From Enoplolaimus lenunculus (Eukaryota > Nematoda > Enoplea > Enoplida > Thoracostomopsidae), in contig JASANG010001676.1 of assembly GCA_030248215.1 (NCBI GenBank), positions 1 through 64,000 on the forward strand: a stretch of DNA of 64,000 bases. Reading direction: 5' to 3'. This document shows positions 23,101 through 33,320 of the stretch, piece by piece. The notes under the pieces are model-generated. The model was not told the origin of the DNA. It made no database searches and saw nothing but the letters and a program-made list of their open reading frames with translations. Each line of letters starts with the position of its first letter. The stretch's first letter is position 1. Made by a program: the position numbers and the translations under genes.

Positions 23101-26100
23101 ATCCCATCTTAGTCAGCGCATTATAAGATTTGATTTTATCATTTTCAGCATCACAGGAAAAAGCTACAAGGACGTCGATTGGACTATGATTGCAAGAAAC
23201 GTAAAGCTGCGAAAGGTAAGTGAAGCCACATGGCACACTTTAAGGTGTTTTTATAGTCAAAAATGTTTTATCAACATTGTATATTTGACGAGGTCAAATT
23301 AAGTATATTATGTCTATATGTCTCAGACTTGTGTTAAAGGACAGTGCAAGAAATAATGGTGAGTCAAATTGAGTCGCTCCGAAATGGGCTTTACTGGACT
23401 ACGCAAACGGAGTCAAATTCGACTCCACTAGAGTCAAATATGCGAGTGAGAGTCGAATTTGCCTCCGTTTGTGTAGTCTCGTGGAGCATATTTCGGAGAG
23501 AGTCAATTTGACTCACCATTTTTTGCACTGTACTAACGGATTCAAAGAAGGGTGGGGGTATGCGTACGCCAATTCCGTTATTTGTGATAAAATGGTAAGT
23601 TGCCTACGTTACAGTTTTTCGCGTCAGAAATTTTTTGTGATAAAATGATAAGGTTCGTACGTTACAATTTTTCACTGTTAATGACACATATATAGTAGAC
23701 ATAGTGAAAATTGCGTTTCATAACTTTTGCCAGCCCAGCGACCCACGGTCAGAAATTTTTTAGTTCCGCTGCTGGTGGCATTCATAGATGAAATCTCGCT
23801 CAAATAGCGACCATGTCGTACGCCGTTTTCATGCCCCCCATGGACCCTGATTTAATTTGGTGTCCGAATAAACTGCTACCGGCATTAATTTACCGGCAAT
23901 TTCTTTAATGATTTCGTCAGGATTGTGTGGGCCCGTAGCCAAGGGGGATGGGGCAACGGCTCAGCCCCTCACAAAAAGCCTTCCCCCTGCAAAATTTTCA
24001 ACCTTGCTTGTAATAAAGTCAACAAAACCCTTGTGTGCCCCACCTGAACATTTTTATTCCCCCCAGCAAGGTGAGCTGGCCTGGCTACGGGTCTGGTGGT
24101 GTGGGAGACTTATAAGGTATGCTTCTGTATTTCAAATAAATTGTGTAATTTGGATAAAATGTCGTAAATAAATTTTCGCTGAATTTATTGTATTTTGGCT
24201 TATCAAACGAGTTGAAAATGCTTCTTATTTTTTCAGACGACGAAATGCATTCAGCCGAAATCAAACTTGAAGAATCAAAACAACTCGCTGAAACGTCAAT
24301 GTTTAATCTTCTCGAGAACGATGTAAGTCGCTGGCGAATCAGTGGCTTATACAATATTAAGAGCGATATATTCCGCCCCAAATGCGTTTAAGAAACAAGA
24401 AAAATGTACCATTTCAAAAGCATAACCTTGCTGGATCGTAAAGATGCAAAATATTCTTCAAAAAAGTTTTACATAAATCTAAACCCTTCTGAACGAAACC
24501 CTGTTTACGCTCCTGTGATCGTTAGTGATTAATACAGAAAAGCCTAAGCCTAAGCCGCTAAGAAAGCACATAACCGAGAGGCTTTTGCTCAGCTTTAAGT
24601 CTATAGGTTTTGGCTTTATATTCATTCTCAAGCCGAAACCTTAAGATTTTGGCAATATTAGCATGTCCTATACATACCGGATCCGCCAAAAAGGCATAAG
24701 GCGGTTTGTGTGGCCGGCTTCGAAGTCGGTTTATTTGATTTGTATCCGCTTAAATTTAACGGTTTTGTTGTATTTTACAGATTGAACAAGTTTGTCAGCT
24801 GGTCGCATTTGTTGCAGCACAAGTTGAATTTCATAAAAATAACGTTGAAATTCTTGAAAATTTACAAAGAACACTTCAAGAACAGTAAGTGTAAGACTGC
24901 AGTTTATATGGTATTACCGACAATTCGTCACCGGACAACTTGTAATACGAAATTTCATCGACTCGACGATTCGTCGCTCATCGTTATACTTCGGCTTAGG
25001 ATTACGATTAGGATTATGCTTAGATTTATTCAAAGACTTTACGATAGTATTGAATGACAAGTTGCCGGGCAACGAATTGTGGAAGATGCAGAATTTAATA
25101 CTAATTTTATTGTGCGCAAGTGTTGCCATTTTCAAAACGGTGAATTCAACGACGTAGGCGGGTACAGGGGGTACAATGGTTAATCCCTTTTTGCGGAATT
25201 TGCATACAGTGGTGGTTAGGGATTTTTTCAGTTGGTAACACAACAAACAATTCCTCCTTGGAGATTTTTACTCGACTTGAGCACCTTTCTAAAAATCTAA
25301 CTACCCCTATGATGGATTTAATAACTGCCGTTACATTGTGCATTATCAAACTGTCTTCACCCTGCGGTGGAAATATTACAAGAACCCAAGTGAACAGTCA
25401 GAGAGGGTCTGGGGTCAATTTTGTTTCACGATATTTGTAAAATGGTTTTTTAGATAATTTTTCAATTTTATAACGCAAGAAACTTTAAATTGAAATTGTT
25501 ATTTAACGTAAAACCGTCGTTTCCAAAATTTCGGCTTCCCCCATGCAAGAACTGTAGAGATTTTGTCTTAAATATGTATTTTTAAATCATTATCCTTTAA
25601 ATTTAAATTTTTTCAAGTTATTTCACTCACTCCACTGTTCATTTCAGGGTCGCCGATCGTTCGACATCAAGCAGCGTACGCAAAGAACACACTCCGAAAT
25701 CCGTGCTGTCAGTGTCGTCACTTGCTGGCGGTGGGGGTGGAAGCCGGTCAGGGTCACGGTCTGCATCCCCTGTGCCAGGGGCAACAACACAGCCAAACAC
25801 CCTTGATATATTTTCAGCCGGTGGTAAGGCTGCGGTTCCGAGTGCTACTACGCCCACAAAATCACCATCTGCACCAGCGCAAGATCCATGGGCTGTCGGA
25901 GATCCGTGGGGTAATGCGGTCACTAATTCGATGCCTGCTGGGGGGCATACGACCACGAATGGTAAGGGAGTGTTTGGTAATTGGTTGCGTTTTCAAATTC
26001 TACTTAAACGGGGAGGGGGTTGGTAATTGATTGGGGTTTTCAAAATCTACTTAAAAGGGGATGTGGTTAGAAATTGGTTGAGTTTTTGAAATTCTACTTT

Positions 26101-27005
26101 AAACATGAGTGGTAATTGGTTGCGGTTATGAGATTTCACTTAAAGGGGGGGCGGTTGGTTGGTAATAGGTTGAAGTTTTGAAATTCTTCTTAAAAGGAGG
26201 GATGGTAATTGGTTGGGGTTTTGAAATTCTGCTTAAAACAGGGGGTGGGTAGGTTGGAAATTGGTTAGGGTTCTGAAATTCTATTTAAGTATGTGAAAGT
26301 TTTGCGCATTTGATTAGCAATAATCGATTTGTCGTGTATTAATCGCAGTGAAGTTAAGTTAAGCCTTCTGGCATATTTTAAGTAACCAAATTTGAAGTAG
26401 AACACACATATCTGCTAAAATAATAAGTATTTATCAGGCCGGTGATATTCTGGTGCAAAAGCTTTTGCAAACAAGCGTAGCGAGCGAGAAATTTTTGATG
26501 TTTGCGATCCACAATACTGTTCGTTGCTGGTGATGCAAGGGAAGGCTATCCATACTTAAGTTCCCCCCAACAAGGATCAGAACCGAAAGCTTGTGCAAAG
26601 CTTAAGTACTGACCTGGTGTTTGGCTTCTTTCTCGCTTCGCTCGTGATCTTTAATACAATTAGGTATCACGCGGAATATCCTGTCTGAAATTTCAGTATC
26701 CACAATTGTAAGCAAATATACTTGACTGGTTTGTCGTTTCTAAAATCGTAACTCGCTCTGGTTCTGGAATATTTAAGTAAACAAATGAAACCTAAGCCAG
26801 GGTACATTCTTGTATAAAAAATGTTGTTGCAACCGTGCGTAGCGAGCGAGAAATTGTTCTGATCAGTACGAATCCGGAAGGTTATTCTAGCATCTGCTAA
26901 AATGCCATTTTTCTCATCTTCCTTGCCATTATTATTATTATTATTATTGTTAATAATAATATTATTATTATTATTACTATTATTATTATTGTTATTATTA
27001 TTTTA

Positions 27006-27047
<42 letters not shown>

Positions 27048-27276
27048 GTGATTTTCAGGAGTCGCTGGCGGCGCCCCGGACTCGAAACAGCCGCAAGCGC
27101 GAGCGTTGTACGATTTTGAAGCGCTGAACGACGGTGAACTCGGGCTAAAAGAAGGACAAATTGTTCATTTGACGGCACGAATCGATGAAAACTGGTATGA
27201 CGGCCGATTGCCCGCTACAGGAGCGTCTGGTTATTTTCCTGTGACTTATGTTGATGTGTTAGTACCTTTGCCTTGA
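17098..27276 (+). CDS. SH3GL: Endophilin-A (N-BAR and SH3 protein)
   Basis: Ten coding exons: 17098-17142, 18317-18385, 18785-18857, 19614-19757, 21351-21484, 23149-23215, 24237-24322, 24781-24884, 25648-25961 and 27059-27276. Phases join without error to 1254 nt (417 residues plus TGA). Endophilin binds and curves membranes at clathrin-mediated endocytosis and recruits dynamin and synaptojanin through its SH3. Residues 1-15 ([15 protein letters not shown]) are the amphipathic H0 helix. The BAR domain runs to about residue 240, with the family marks [25 protein letters not shown] and SMFNLLE. The linker (241-355) is low in complexity and longer than in mammalian endophilins (about 350 residues overall). 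The SH3 (360-415) has ALYDF, ENWY and GYFP. The exon 5 donor (CAG/GTTGAG) is weak. In C. elegans the orthologue is unc-57. Confidence 0.95.
17244..17470. repeat. Worn family C MITE in endophilin intron 1
   Basis: ACTAGTGAGTTGATTAATCA and following TGAGTT/AACTCA words match family C. The outer ends are not clear. Confidence 0.55.
17998..18249. repeat. MITE family C with TA flanks, endophilin intron 1
   Basis: Ends CACTGTAAATTTCAGTGAGT and CATTGGAATTTACAGTG, with TA on both sides. The right end lies 67 bp from the exon 2 acceptor. Confidence 0.85.
18540..18700. repeat. GC-rich inverted-repeat patch in endophilin intron 2
   Basis: Dense in CGTACG, GTCGTACG and CGCCGTT words in an AT-rich intron, with local palindromes such as CGTACGGTGTCGTACG. 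A related patch is at 27405-27480 (CGTACGGTGACGTACG). Probably a worn dispersed repeat. Confidence 0.45.
18905..19020 (-). repeat. Family L repeat, endophilin intron 3
   Basis: Starts with GCGACAATTCGTTGCCCGAC and AACTTGTTGCTCAAC, then an array of CCTAAGC-like units (ATAATCCTACGCGTAATCG, AAGCCCAAGCGTAGCC). It matches 24917-25082 in the reverse sense. Confidence 0.55.
19413..19530. repeat. (TACATA)n microsatellite
   Basis: Interrupted TATACATATACA units in endophilin intron 3, ending about 85 bp before the exon 4 acceptor. Confidence 0.9.
19849..20010 (+). repeat. MITE family D, endophilin intron 4
   Basis: Starts CAGGCGCGTAGCCAGCTCAC and ends TCTCTGGCTACGGCCC. The interior carries CATACAAGGGTTTTCGATGA. 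Confidence 0.75.
20225..20550. repeat. MITE family F with long TIRs, endophilin intron 4
   Basis: The left arm (GGATGATCACTCTTTATAAC, then AAGAGTGTGCAACTGGGTAC) and right arm form an inverted repeat of about 50 bp. Inside is a C/G hairpin (AACCCCCCCC opposite GGGGGGGGTC). This is the best-preserved copy of the family. Confidence 0.85.
20572..20866 (+). repeat. Second family F copy, head-to-tail
   Basis: Begins GGCAACAAGAGTACGCAACT about 20 bp after the preceding copy and ends AAAAGGATCATCCACTCC. Its interior is diverged. Confidence 0.65.
21134..21287 (+). repeat. MITE family D, endophilin intron 4
   Basis: ACGCCGTAGCCAGCTCACAG at the left, GTTGGCTATGGACCCG at the right. The right end is 63 bp upstream of the exon 5 acceptor. 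Confidence 0.7.
21740..21862 (-). repeat. MITE family D, endophilin intron 5
   Basis: Starts CAGGCCCGTAGCCAGATGTG and runs in the reverse sense (TTGTAAGTCGTGGAAAATCC). The right end is truncated. Confidence 0.65.
22261..22935 (+). repeat. 64-bp-unit satellite in endophilin intron 5
   Basis: About ten tandem units of 64 bp. Each unit is two diverged 32-bp halves, one reading CATCCGAAGGCTTTTGTGA and the other CATGCAAAAGCTTTCGTAA, both followed by GCGAACGTAACGT. Adjacent units differ by only a few bases (GAGCGTAACG, GAGCTTAACG or GACCTTAACG). The array ends in GTGAGCGAGCGTAGCAAGCG, the dispersed motif seen elsewhere in the window. Confidence 0.95.
23342..23530. repeat. Foldback MITE, family A, endophilin intron 6
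   Basis: Arms CAGTGCAAGAAATAATGGTG and ACTCACCATTTTTTGCACTG, with TA on the right side only. The left boundary has drifted. Confidence 0.8.
23929..24095 (-). repeat. MITE family D, endophilin intron 6
   Basis: GGGCCCGTAGCCAAGGGGG at the left and AGGTGAGCTGGCCTGGCTAC at the right, in the reverse sense. It lies about 140 bp before the exon 7 acceptor. Confidence 0.8.
24535..24645. repeat. Degenerate TTAGGC-type tract, endophilin intron 7
   Basis: CCTAAGCCTAAGCCGCTAAG and scattered related words. No terminal repeats were found. Confidence 0.5.
24917..25082 (+). repeat. Family L MITE with TTAGGA/TTAGGC core, endophilin intron 8
   Basis: The left end CCGACAATTCGTCACCGGAC and right end TTGCCGGGCAACGAATTGTG are inverted repeats. 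Between them lies GGCTTAGGATTACGATTAGG and similar telomere-like sequence. These ends do not match family B, so this is a separate family with a similar core. It starts 32 bp after the exon 8 donor. Confidence 0.7.
25648..25961 (+). CDS. SH3GL: Endophilin exon 9, linker with two DPW motifs
   Basis: This 314-nt exon codes for the variable linker between BAR and SH3. It contains a Gly/Ser/Arg run, a Pro/Thr/Ser-rich part and two Asp-Pro-Trp tripeptides, at 25883-25891 and 25901-25909 (residues 320-322 and 326-328). An NTLDIF motif lies at about residue 293. In epsin-type adaptors DPW binds the AP-2 alpha appendage. Seeing it here is unexpected; its function is inference. Confidence 0.9.
25962..26292 (+). 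repeat. Minisatellite in endophilin intron 9
   Basis: Six or seven imperfect units of about 50-60 bp. The core is TGGTAATTGGTTGGGGTTTT, then GAAATTCTACTTAAAA and a G-run. The first unit starts at the exon 9 donor itself. The rest of the intron (26293-26927) has no gene but carries three GAGCGTAGCGAGCGAG-type motifs. Confidence 0.85.
26928..27053. repeat. (ATT)n microsatellite before endophilin exon 10
   Basis: Nearly continuous ATT/TTA units run right up to the exon 10 acceptor GATTTTCAG at 27050-27058, so the polypyrimidine region is embedded in simple repeat. Confidence 0.95.
27059..27276 (+). CDS. SH3GL: Endophilin exon 10, SH3 domain
   Basis: The last coding exon holds a complete SH3 (ALYDF, acidic RT loop [21 protein letters not shown]) and ends LVPLP followed by TGA. 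The RT-loop acidic residues and the tryptophan needed for proline-rich ligands are present. A possible poly(A) signal ATTAAA is at 27396-27401. Confidence 0.95.
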
Positions 27277-27674
27277 ATTTTTAGTAGTAAAAATTTAAAT
27301 TTTTCGTTGCTGATAATATTGTTACACAACACAAAATTTTAGCTCGGTGATAGGTTTCTTAACTTTTGTTCCAAAAAAGTAGTTGTGAATGCAAGATTAA
27401 ATAGAGTCCGTGTCATGCCGCACGACAAACGTACGGTGACGTACGCCGTCATACGTCATTAAAAGTATAGCGTCACCGTTAATCTTGTGTCAATAATTTC
27501 AACTTCTTATTCCACGCACATTGGTAAAGGTTAATTACGAAATAACATTTTATGAATTATACACGATAACAATGGTTGAGGTTGCAGTTGCCGTTAAAGC
27601 TAAACGCACAAAGAAATCTTATCAAATGTTCTTTATCACTTATCATCAGTTAGTAATAGGTTTTCAAACATAAG

Positions 27675-27803
27675 CAGTGGCGGATCCAGGATCTCAAAAT
27701 AGGTGGGAGCAAAATTTCACAGGTAATAAACTTACTTTTGACCCACACACAAACCACGAACTATTGTCACAAAATTGCTAAGTATATAATTTTTGTCGAG
27801 GAA
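27675..27803 (+). repeat. MITE family H, truncated
   Basis: Matches 5984-6120 closely (CAGTGGCGGATCCAGGATCT, then CAAAATTTCACAGGTAATAA) but lacks the right end. Confidence 0.75.
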
Positions 27804-28372
27804 CATACGAACTACAGCCAATCGAACATTTAGCGCACACCCAGCCAAAAATGCAGACCTGTAGCTTGCATGCATTATATTTATGTTTGGTTTCATGTGC
27901 TACTTGTTTTTTAAATTTTAATTATGTTCTTATGGGTTTATAATTTTGGCAACGAAACTAATTTTAAGCGAAAAACACTTATTTCCTGGGTTACTTCGAG
28001 GGTCGGAAACAGATTTTTCCGGTATATAAATAATGCTCAATGTATAATCGCTATTATGGATAGGTTTTCTGTTTTCTGATTACATTTGAAACTTTGAGTC
28101 GTATTCTCAACTGTGTATAGCATTTATCACTAGTTGGCAATAGGTCTTATAACGGGTTCAGCCATCGAATTAAACGGCAGGTTTCGTCTGGTCAATCTTT
28201 TTACTGGTTTGACCAGTTTTACAGCGACATAAATGTTTCGTTTGGTTCACAGCTTATCTCATAGGTGCTATAGCCATTTGAGAATACAATTTTTTTAGGC
28301 TTAGTCTTCCAAACCAACTTGGTATTACAAGCAATCATCGTTAATTTAAGGCTTAGAAATGGTGGTTAGGTA

Positions 28373-28581
28373 CTCTGCGCAAAAATGGTGAGTCAAATGG
28401 CCTCTGTTCGAAATAGGCGTTTCAGGACTACACAAAATGATTAAAATTCGACTCTGGCAGAGTCAAATTCGACTCACTGAGTCGCACGTTTGACTCTGGC
28501 GGAGTCGAATTTGACTCAGTTTTTGTAGTCCCGTAGAGCCTATTTTGGAGAGAGTCAATTTGACTTATCATTTTTGCCGTG
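28373..28581. repeat. Foldback MITE, family A
   Basis: TA on both sides, arms CTCTGCGCAAAAATGGTGAG and GACTTATCATTTTTGCCGTG. Confidence 0.85.
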
Positions 28582-29775
28582 TATACTATTATGCCAAAAG
28601 TAATCAATGTGCTTAACCGGATATCTCCGGATACAGGGCTGGATCTAAAAATTTCTAAAAAGGGGTCGTGCAAGATACAATGAAAAAAACTCGCGGGCGA
28701 ACCGAGCGAGCAGCCAAACGCCATTTTAGATTTATAAATAATAATGCAAAAAAAATCTTGGTTTTGGTTCCTGTCGGGGGCTTTAGGCAGGACTCGGCCT
28801 TCTGGGATACGCCAGCGCCCTGGTAAGGTGTGATGTGCGGAACTATTTTTTGGATTTTGTATCGTTTTGGTTCTAAACTGTATTTTTTACTTGTGATCCT
28901 TGAACTTCCCTTGTTTAGGATTCTTCATGGTTCATTTTTGAGAGCACAAGTTCCGTATTAGATATTAGAATTACGTCAGGGCTTAACTTACTAATACAAT
29001 GCTTTTCTTAGTTGCCTTAAGAGATGGGTATTAAATGGTACAGTGGTAGTTGCTTGCGACTTTTAATCAATTGGGAGTTAGGGTTCAATTCACAGCTGAG
29101 GTGGGAAAAATTGCTAAGGTAACTCAAAATGTAACAGTTGGATGTAAAAGGATAATATGGAATATTTTAATGTTTGCATCGGCATTTTATTATCGTTCTG
29201 TATCAGGACTTTGGCGAGCTTAAACCAAAATTAACGGTATTCAAATTGATGTAACAGAATTGGAAATAGACGTTGCCAATTAGGATAAAGGCGGAACTTA
29301 AATTAATATTTGATAGCCAAAACGTGTGCCATGGCCTTAAGCATATTCGTAAGACTTAGCTTAAGCATTGGCGTATAAATATGTATGAAATGTGTGCCCA
29401 TATTCTCAAATGTGTATAGCATCTATTACCAGTTAGCGATAAATTTTCAAACTGACAAACTACTGCAATTGCGTATCTCAAACTTTGCGTAGAATTACAG
29501 CAAATCAAACGTGACAAATGTGCTGTTGTTCAAAAATTGTCATTCATTTATACGAAAGTTACAAGACTTATCATCAACTGGTAATAGGTGCTTTACACAC
29601 ATTTCAGAATACTGGCATAGGCCTAAGCCAAAGTCTATGCATTTACTCTATTATGAACCTCGATGCAAAACAGGGGACATCCCTAAAAAGTAACAAATTT
29701 ATGCTAAGTTGACTGGTTACTGCAGAATAACAAATTGCAATAATGTTCTTAGTTCTTCGGGTTTTTGCAGTTTTA

Positions 29776-29914
29776 AGCAAACTAATTGTAAAATTGCACT
29801 TTTAGACAGACTAACCGTAAAATTGTACTTTTAGGCAAACTAATTGTAAAATTGCTCTTTTCGGCAAACTAATTGTAAAATTGCACGTTTAGGCAAACAA
29901 GTTGTAAAACTGCC
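29776..29914 (+). repeat. 29-bp minisatellite
   Basis: Just under five units of GGCAAACTAATTGTAAAATT followed by GCACTTTTA. Confidence 0.85.
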
Positions 29915-30093
29915 AAAATGTTGTTTGTTTTAGCAATTTGAGCCAAATATCTCTAAAAGGAACGTAACCAGGACTTCATTTTGGAATACAATCGCGACGT
30001 GCAAAAGTTTTGTTGCGTTCGAGCGTAGCAAGCGACAAAATTTTATTGCTTACAGCCTGAAACTGGCATTTTTGCGCAGTTGTTGTAAAGTTT

Positions 30094-30282
30094 AGCCCAT
30101 GTAAACATCAGCAGCGGAACGTTGTTCTGTGGGACTGCAATAGAGTAAGCTTAAGCTTTAGACTATTGTTTTGCTTAGCTTAGGCTTAGGTGTAGGCTTA
30201 GGAATATGCTCATTCTTACGCTTAGGCTTAGGCTTAGGAATATGCTTAAAATACTGTTACGCCCCTGTTCTTTACATTGGCC
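30094..30282 (+). repeat. MITE family B (TTAGGC core)
   Basis: Ends AGCCCATGTAAACATCAGC and GTTCTTTACATTGGCC, flanked by AAAGTTTA and AAAGTTTG (7 of 8 bases). The core is a GCTTAGG array. Confidence 0.8.
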
Positions 30283-30718
30283 CAAAGTTTGAAGGATTTC
30301 TGCTCCCAAAAATATATCCGTAAATCGTTAACTAGTCATCGGTACCATAGCTAGCCGGTAATAATTAATTTCAGTATTTTTTAATAATTATTTAATACAT
30401 TTTAAAGGTAAAATTTAAATCTAGTCTGTGATGTTATTGAGCTATGTGTATAGTTGTTCGTTTTTACGTCTATACTTGTATGCATTCTGAACACCTGTTT
30501 GCCCCCCCCCCCGCAGTTGGCAGCTGAGCGATCCAAAAATGCTAATTGTTGTTCATGACAACCAGAATGAATACTGCAAACGCAACTCTGTTGCAGTTGA
30601 AGAACGTTTTTCGTTTTAATAGGTATTTCATACTGGTGAACGCTGTTTCGTCTAGCAGTTGTTTGGGCTGTCCGGAACAACCATTGGCGATTGTTAGAGA
30701 CGGCTTTGTTACCCGATT

Positions 30719-30928
30719 GGGCCCATGTAAAGATCAGGGGCGGAGAGTTTTTCTGTACGACTAGAATAGAGTAAGCTTTAACTTTAGACTAATTTTTTGC
30801 TTGGCTTAGGCTTAGGCTTATAGGCTTAGGCTTAGGAATATGCTCATTCTTACGCTTAGGTTTAGGCTTAGGCTTAGGCTTAGGAATATGCTTATGATAC
30901 TATTCCGCCCCTGTTCTTTACATTGGCC
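30719..30928 (+). repeat. MITE family B (TTAGGC core)
   Basis: Ends GGCCCATGTAAAGATCAGGG and CCCTGTTCTTTACATTGGCC. The core carries two TTAGGC blocks separated by AATATGCTCATTCTTACGC. Confidence 0.85.
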
Positions 30929-31131
30929 CCAAATTGCAAGACAGACCGACATTCAGGGGTCCACATATTACTGTGTTTTCTGATACTCCGATTATTTTAT
31001 GATACAATGTATTAATGTTTATTTAGAAGTCGTGTTTCTAAAACGTGTCATTCTACTATTTATTTCACAACTTGGGTCAACTTTAGTTGTTGCTATAGTA
31101 GATTTAATGCTACAGGGCTAATCTACATATG

Positions 31132-31382
31132 CACTGTAAATTCCAATGAGTTGATTAATCAATTCAGACGGAAAGTTCTTTATGAGTTCATAACAGTAAA
31201 ATTTAACTCACTCTGAGTTGAGTTAATGTTCACTCTGGAGTTGAATTGAGTCCGCAGGAACGATGATTAATGAAATCGGAATGAGTTGTATCAACTCAGA
31301 ATTATGAGTTCTGATAGTTCGAACTCAGTCTAAGTGAATCAATTCAGTCTGGGTTGAAAACAACTCACTGGAATTTACAGTG
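31132..31382. repeat. MITE family C
   Basis: Ends CACTGTAAATTCCAATGAGT and ACTCACTGGAATTTACAGTG, with an AACTCA/TGAGTT-rich interior. Confidence 0.85.
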
Positions 31383-31433
31383 TGGCTTTGTTTTAAGTGT
31401 ATTTGTCTAAGGTAGATTTAATTATTTACAGTG

Positions 31434-31603
31434 CAGGCATGTAGCTAGCTCACTTTGCTAGAAAGATTAAACATTTTTCAGGAGTGGCATACCACGGATT
31501 TCGATGACTTACAAGCAAGGTTGAAAATTTTCTACGAAGGGGGAGCAAAATTCTTCCTGGAAAGGGACTGAGCCACCCTGGTCTCCTTTGGACGACGGGC
31601 CCG
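31434..31603 (+). repeat. MITE family D
   Basis: CAGGCATGTAGCTAGCTCAC at the left and GGACGACGGGCCCG at the right. It begins about 50 bp after the family C element. Confidence 0.75.
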
Positions 31604-32223
31604 CAACAGTGTCTCAAAGCCATTGGAGTAGCCATGAGCGCCATTGCTCTAATTCTTGTATGGTGCCCCCTCTGGGCGTTGCTTCATCTCCAGCGTGAAA
31701 TAATATTAGAATTATATTTTCAACAGTGTACAATGTCTGTCACCAATGGGCGCCTTGAAAATTATACAAATTGACCCCAAGTTTCCCTGACAGTCATCGG
31801 CAACAGCTGTATAATTCCTTTTTCGATTCGATCATTGTATAAGCTTGTAATGTTTAAGCTGAAAATTAGCAATTACTATCTGCACAAACCATTCGCTATT
31901 AACTGATGATAGGTGCTATAATCATTGGAAAATACTTACCTCGATCTCGTACAGAAAGTGAATACCTATTTGATTATTTTGTTGTGCGTGTTGTATTAAT
32001 TATGTAACTGTGAAAAAATATGCATATTTATTCATAGTATAAAAGTATATCCTTTAATAAGTAAAAATTGTGTTTGCGCTATCGTTTTAGCGCGGAGCGA
32101 ACCAAAACCAAAGCTTGCTGTAGGTACGGCTCCAAGTAATTGTCATAAACCATAAACCTGAGTCATTTATTGGAAAACAGGACCAAGGTTCTAGCACACA
32201 CCCCATTGAAGTTATTACGCGTA

Positions 32224-32615
32224 CTGTAGTGACCCGGATATGAGGGGGCGAAAAAAGACAGGGCTCCCCCATTTTGAGTAGAGTACTTAAGCGGATCCAA
32301 TCCCTAAATCCTAATTACAGTTTATCAATGACAAATATCTCGAATTGTAGTGCATAAATGATCCCAGGACCCAATAAAAGTTCGAATCTTTAAAGCATAC
32401 TTAAGTTTTGAAAGTACATTTCTAAGTATGATCGTGCATTATCGATCAAACTTTTGGTACAAAGCAAATTTGCGTTTAATTCAACGGATGGTTGCATACC
32501 GGATAGTAACGAAGGGCGGGTTAAAAATAAATAACAGTCCGTAACCGAATAACAGAAGGTGCCCTATGGAGAAATCAAATAAATATCAGTCCTTATCTTA
32601 TTCGGGTCATAACAG
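32224..32615 (-). repeat. MITE family E, shortened copy
   Basis: Left end CTGTAGTGACCCGGATATGA, right end CTTATTCGGGTCATAACAGT, TA flanks. About 50 bp shorter than sister copies. Confidence 0.8.
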
Positions 32616-32658
32616 TAGTTTTCGAATTAGACAATGAAATTTGGCCTATGCATGTTAA

Positions 32659-32847
32659 GGGCCAATGTAAAGAACAGGGGCGGAACTGTATTATAAGCTT
32701 ATTTTTAAACCTAAGCCTAAGCCTAAAACCTAAGCGTAAGAATGAGCATATTCCTAAGCCTAAGTTAAGCAAAAATAGTCTAAAGCTTAAGCTTACTCTA
32801 TTGCAGTCCCACAGAAAAACGTTCCACCCCTGATCTTTACATCGGCC
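32659..32847 (-). repeat. MITE family B (TTAGGC core)
   Basis: GGCCAATGTAAAGAACAGGG at the left and CCCTGATCTTTACATCGGCC at the right, reverse orientation, with a CCTAAGCC core. Confidence 0.85.
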
Positions 32848-33078
32848 CGTGTTACGGAAAGCCTTGTCCCATGCCTGTGGGGGGAAAAGGTACAAGCGGT
32901 ATGAAGCAGTTTTGGATTCTATTTCGGCAGTAAAAGTTGGCTTTACAAAAGATGCGTCGCTAAGTTTTGTTTCTATTAACGTTGAGTCAATATCCGCTGT
33001 AAAAATATCTGCAGAAAAAGGCTTAAATAATATGGCATATATAAACGTTTCTGCCGTGTCAAAACGCCACCGTCCCAG

Positions 33079-33320
33079 CGGTCAATGTTACTTTTAGGGG
33101 CGCAACAGTAGGTTAAGCGTATTCCTAAACCTAAGCCTAAGTCTAAGCGTTTGCAAAAATGTGTTTTTAAGCATTAAGCCTAGGCCTAAGCGTTGCAAAA
33201 ATGTGTTCCTAAGCATAAAGCCTAGGCCAACGCCTAAGCCTAAGCAATAAATGTAACCTAGAATTTATACCTGTTCTTTTAGAAAGCCAACACCAGAACG
33301 CCCCTAAAAGTAACAATGGC
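33079..33320 (-). repeat. Family B variant with perfect 8-bp target duplication
   Basis: The ends GGTCAATGTTACTTTTAGGG and CCTAAAAGTAACAATGGC are inverted repeats. CGTCCCAG is duplicated at 33071-33078 and 33321-33328. The core is again CCTAAGCC-type, interrupted by a repeated TTGCAAAAATGTGTT segment. The ends differ from standard family B after the first ten bases, so this is a subfamily. Confidence 0.85.

Noticed and set aside
25639-26030. Two ORFs overlapping endophilin exon 9 in other frames
   Set aside because: They are shadows of the real exon, whose frame is fixed by phases on both sides and by the SH3 that follows.
26897-27178. Poly-isoleucine minus-strand ORF
   Set aside because: It is the antisense of an (ATT)n microsatellite and of endophilin exon 10.
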